DNA of 33,431 nt from an uncultured Lachnospiraceae bacterium (lineage in GTDB: Bacteria; Bacillota; Clostridia; Lachnospirales; Lachnospiraceae): assembly GCA_946614165.1 (NCBI GenBank), contig CAMOGQ010000025.1, forward strand, positions 1-33,431. Reading direction: 5' to 3'. The position numbers were made by a program, and so were the translations under genes. Of the stretch, positions 31,215-33,431 are shown piece by piece (the stretch's first letter is position 1; each line of letters begins with the position of its first letter). The notes under the pieces were generated by a model, which ran no database searches, had not been told where the DNA came from, and saw only the letters and a list, made by a program, of their open reading frames with translations.

Positions 31215-32155
31215 ATACGGACAGAGTCCTGCTGATCTTTAATCCCAAAGCCGGCAGATCCATGATCGGAGACCATCTGGTGGGGATCCTGCAGATCCTG
31301 ACAGGGGCAGGCCTCAGGGTGGAATGCTATCCCACCGCCGGGCCGGGCGATGCCAGGGACCTGGTCACGGGCCTTGCCGGAGACTACCGCATGATCCTGT
31401 GCGCCGGCGGAGACGGGACCCTGGACGAAGTGGTCTGCGGCATGATGGAGAATGAAAGGCTCTCCGGCGTCCCGGCAGGCTATATCCCGTCGGGGACCAC
31501 CAACGACTTTGCTTCCACTCTGCAGATCCCTACTGTCATGGAGGAAGCGGCGGCCGTTATCACGGGCGGCAGGGCCATGGACTGCGACATAGGCTGCTTT
31601 AACGGGAATGCCTATTTTACCTATATCGCCGCCTTCGGCCTCTTTACGGACACTTCCTACGAGACGCCCCAGGAGCTCAAGAACGTCTTCGGCCACGCGG
31701 CCTACGTGCTCCAGGGGGCCAGGACCCTGGGAAAGCTCAGGACCTGGCGGGTCCGTGTCGCCGGAGACAGAACGGATCTCCTGGATGATTTCGCCTTCGG
31801 CATGGTCACCAACACCAGGTCCGTGGGAGGCTTCCCCAACCTGACGGGGACCCACGTGGATCTGTCGGACGGTCTCTTTGAGGTCACCCTGATCAGGCTT
31901 CCTGCAAATCCCATGGAGCTCAACGATCTGGTGACGGCTCTGGCAGGCCAGGATTTTGAAAACTCCGACATGATCTGTCACTTCCGCACAAAGAGCCTGA
32001 GGATCGAATGCAGCGAGCCCATAAGCTGGACCAGGGACGGCGAGTACGCGGGAGACCACACCCGGGTGGATATCAGGGTCCTTGAAAAAAGACTGAAGAT
32101 CATGGTCCCCGCCCCCGGGAAGGGAGACACCGCTGCCACGGACGAAAATATCTGA
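31211..32155 (+). CDS. Diacylglycerol-kinase-family lipid kinase (DagK/YegS-like)
   Basis: 314 residues. The nucleotide-binding motif GGDGT lies at 66-70, preceded by LIFNPKAGRSM near the N terminus and followed by YIPSGTTNDFASTL. The C-terminal beta-rich domain contains GLFEVTLIRLP and an end like SWTRDGEYAGD, as in DgkB/YegS proteins. It phosphorylates diacylglycerol or a related lipid at the membrane. Its ATG overlaps the P-type ATPase stop (ATGA), so translation is coupled and the two may act together at the envelope. The operon ends at the inverted repeat at 32202-32243. Confidence 0.92.
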   Translation: MNTDRVLLIFNPKAGRSMIGDHLVGILQILTGAGLRVECYPTAGPGDARDLVTGLAGDYRMILCAGGDGTLDEVVCGMMENERLSGVPAGYIPSGTTNDFASTLQIPTVMEEAAAVITGGRAMDCDIGCFNGNAYFTYIAAFGLFTDTSYETPQELKNVFGHAAYVLQGARTLGKLRTWRVRVAGDRTDLLDDFAFGMVTNTRSVGGFPNLTGTHVDLSDGLFEVTLIRLPANPMELNDLVTALAGQDFENSDMICHFRTKSLRIECSEPISWTRDGEYAGDHTRVDIRVLEKRLKIMVPAPGKGDTAATDENI

Positions 32156-32200
32156 GCCGTCTTTGTATACGGAATTTCCCCTGCGCGGAAATTGAGTGCA

Positions 32201-32243
32201 TTGACCTTTACCGTCATCTTTTTTAATATGACGGTAAAGGTCA
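32201..32243 (+). promoter_or_regulatory. Promoter embedded in a perfect 16-bp inverted repeat
   Basis: TGACCTTTACCGTCAT (32202-32217) and its exact reverse complement (32228-32243) flank a 10-nt AT loop. TTGACC (32201-32206) and TAATAT (32224-32229), 17 nt apart, form a promoter whose -35 lies in the left arm and -10 in the loop. It would serve the HAD gene at 32275 and could be controlled by a dimeric regulator. The hairpin followed by T-rich DNA might also end the upstream operon. Confidence 0.6.
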
Positions 32244-32274
32244 TATTTGTTTTATAAAGAAAAGGAGAAGGAGG

Positions 32275-32931
32275 ATGATGCAGGGAGCGATTTTTGACAT
32301 GGACGGTCTGATGTTTGACACAGAGCGTATTTTCAGGGAGTCCTGGCTGGTACTGGCCGAAGAAAAGTATCACCGGGAGCCAAGTATCCCCTTTACGGCA
32401 GCCGTGGCGGGAACCGCCGGCGCTAAGATGCGGGAGGTGGTAAAAAGCTTTTATCCGGATATAGACGCCGAGGCCTATATCGCCGACTGCTATGCCAGGG
32501 TGGAGGAGATCTCCGCAAGGGATCTGCCCGTCAAGAAGGGCCTTTATAAGATCCTTTCCTTTCTGAAGGAAAAGGGCTTCCGGATGGCCGTTGCCAGCGC
32601 CAGCAGCAGGGCCGTGGTGGAAAGGAACCTGAAAAAGACAGGGGTGGATTCCTATTTCGATCTGGTCCTGTCCACACTGGGAGAGGGGATCCCCAGCAAG
32701 CCGGCGCCGGATGTATTTATCAGGGCAGCGGAGGGCCTGGGCCTTGCCCCTGAGGACTGCTACGTCTTCGAGGACGGCATCAACGGCGTTCTGGCAGGCC
32801 TGAGGGCCGGCTGCACCACAGTGATGGTGCCCGATACCATGGAACCCACCAGGGAGATCATTGAAGGCGGAGCTCATATCTGCCGGGACCTGGAGGAGGC
32901 CATGGAAGCCGTCGCAGAGGGAAAGATCTAG
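32275..32931 (+). CDS. HAD-superfamily phosphatase, beta-phosphoglucomutase-like
   Basis: 218 residues. Motif I FDMDGLMFDTE has nucleophile D8 and acid D10. A helical cap covers about 17-85, motif II is VASASS, the motif III Lys is in SKPAPDVF and motif IV is VFEDGINGV. This is the pattern of the HAD subfamily I with a C1 cap (beta-phosphoglucomutase and sugar-phosphate phosphatases). The substrate is not determined. Two SD sequences lie before the start (GGAG at 32264, AAGGAGG at 32268), and two ATGs in a row (32275, 32278) are possible. It stands alone behind the inverted-repeat promoter. Confidence 0.9.
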   Translation: MMQGAIFDMDGLMFDTERIFRESWLVLAEEKYHREPSIPFTAAVAGTAGAKMREVVKSFYPDIDAEAYIADCYARVEEISARDLPVKKGLYKILSFLKEKGFRMAVASASSRAVVERNLKKTGVDSYFDLVLSTLGEGIPSKPAPDVFIRAAEGLGLAPEDCYVFEDGINGVLAGLRAGCTTVMVPDTMEPTREIIEGGAHICRDLEEAMEAVAEGKI

Positions 32932-33015
32932 AAGATGCGGCAGGGGGCATCTCCCGGGCCTTACATTTTTTTAATATTATTTTGTGCATAAGAAGGCCGG
33001 GAAGGGTCCTTATTG

Positions 33016-33044
33016 TTGAAAAAAAACTGTGTATTCTGTATACT
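33016..33044 (+). promoter_or_regulatory. Promoter of glucose-6-phosphate isomerase
   Basis: TTGAAA (33016-33021), 17-nt spacer, TATACT (33039-33044). In the leader TTGTAAA (33046) and TTTACAA (33078) could pair. Confidence 0.7.
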
Positions 33045-33103
33045 GTTGTAAACGGATAAATAGGTAAATTGGCAACATTTACAATAAAAAGGAGGATTTT
33101 AAC

Positions 33104-33431
33104 ATGCAATGGATTAATTTTGACAAGACAGCGTCCTACGGGAAACTTGCGGAGATCGCAAAGAACCCCGTCGATGTCAAGGTCGCTATGGCAGGCGAGA
33201 ACGGTGCAAAGCGCGTAGCCGAGTACTGTGTTCCCATGTCCAACGGACTCTGCTATGACTTTGCCGCAAAGCAGGTGGACGATACTCTCCTGGAAGCCCT
33301 GCAGGGCCTTGCCGATGAAATGGAACTGACCGACAAGTATGCAGCCCTCTACAACGGCGAAGTCATCAACACAGGCGAGAAGAGACTGGTCCTGCATCAG
33401 CTCTGCCGCGGCCAGCTGGGCGGCGACGTGA
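33104..33431 (+). CDS. pgi: Glucose-6-phosphate isomerase, N-terminal part (cut by window end)
   Basis: An open frame of 109 codons starts at ATG 33104 with AAAGGAGG 7 nt upstream and runs off the window without a stop. The N-terminal sequence (INFDKTASYGKLAEI) followed by YNGEVINTGEKRLVLHQLCRGQLGGDV resembles clostridial Pgi, whose N-terminal region carries the conserved INxxExRxxLHxxLR-like motif. It would interconvert glucose-6-phosphate and fructose-6-phosphate. The active-site residues lie beyond the window, so the call rests on the N-terminal quarter only. Confidence 0.75.
   Translation, partial: MQWINFDKTASYGKLAEIAKNPVDVKVAMAGENGAKRVAEYCVPMSNGLCYDFAAKQVDDTLLEALQGLADEMELTDKYAALYNGEVINTGEKRLVLHQLCRGQLGGDV

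Noticed and set aside
32933..32972. Possible terminator after the HAD gene
   Set aside because: Only a 6-bp stem (AGATGC/GCATCT) with the T tract 13 nt away; too weak to call.

Overview
The window looks like a chromosomal segment of a fairly GC-rich, anaerobic, butyrate-producing clostridium, most likely a member of the Lachnospiraceae. The evidence is the gene order thl-crt-hbd-bcd-etfB-etfA, strong AGGAGG-type ribosome binding sites, tRNA genes without an encoded CCA end, many extended -10 (TGnTATAAT) promoters, and Firmicutes-type genes such as the DUF1292 protein, long-form HPF and MarR-linked heterodimeric ABC exporter. Taxonomy is inferred from gene content only.

Layout. 1-475: three tRNA genes (Asn, CAT, Leu) ending in a bidirectional terminator shared with a lone hypA on the minus strand. 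1044-5220: an MglB-like sugar-binding lipoprotein with no transporter beside it, two translationally coupled CNNM/CBS/CorC membrane proteins, and a 44-residue membrane protein. 5322-9334: a 61-residue membrane protein (minus), a CaCA-type Ca/Na exchanger, a DUF1292 protein, and an OmpR-type response regulator and histidine kinase separated by a strong terminator and a hairpin at the kinase start. 9379-11529: a secreted SH3b-SH3b-NlpC/P60 wall hydrolase and the ribosome hibernation factor. 11631-18015: the butyryl-CoA operon, with a clear promoter, a candidate Rex operator, leader and intercistronic stem-loops and a strong terminator. It carries acetyl-CoA to butyryl-CoA; the final step (but or buk) is not in the window.

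18029-20260 holds pyridoxamine kinase (minus) and then a decayed patch: a GHKL histidine kinase with two in-frame stops, abutting head-on the C-terminal remnant of a sugar:cation symporter, followed by a long perfect palindrome. 20312-22203: a YbaK-type deacylase and a second thiolase. 22256-23285: tRNA-Arg (minus) with a consensus promoter and a short, apparently degenerate LacI-type regulator. 23495-27864: marR plus two ABC half-transporters forming a heterodimeric exporter, with a 16-bp palindromic operator at the promoter. 27955-28674: a glutathione-peroxidase-family thiol peroxidase under a consensus promoter overlapped by an inverted repeat. 28758-32155: a CtpE-like P-type ATPase coupled to a diacylglycerol-kinase-family lipid kinase. 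32201-32931: a HAD phosphatase behind a promoter enclosed in a perfect 16-bp inverted repeat. 33016-33431: the promoter and first 109 codons of glucose-6-phosphate isomerase.

I see no CRISPR array, intact insertion sequence, prophage or defence island. The most interesting material is regulatory: the structured kinase translation start, the promoter-embedded inverted repeats, the probable Rex site and the head-on pair of decaying genes. I found no convincing new multi-gene system.
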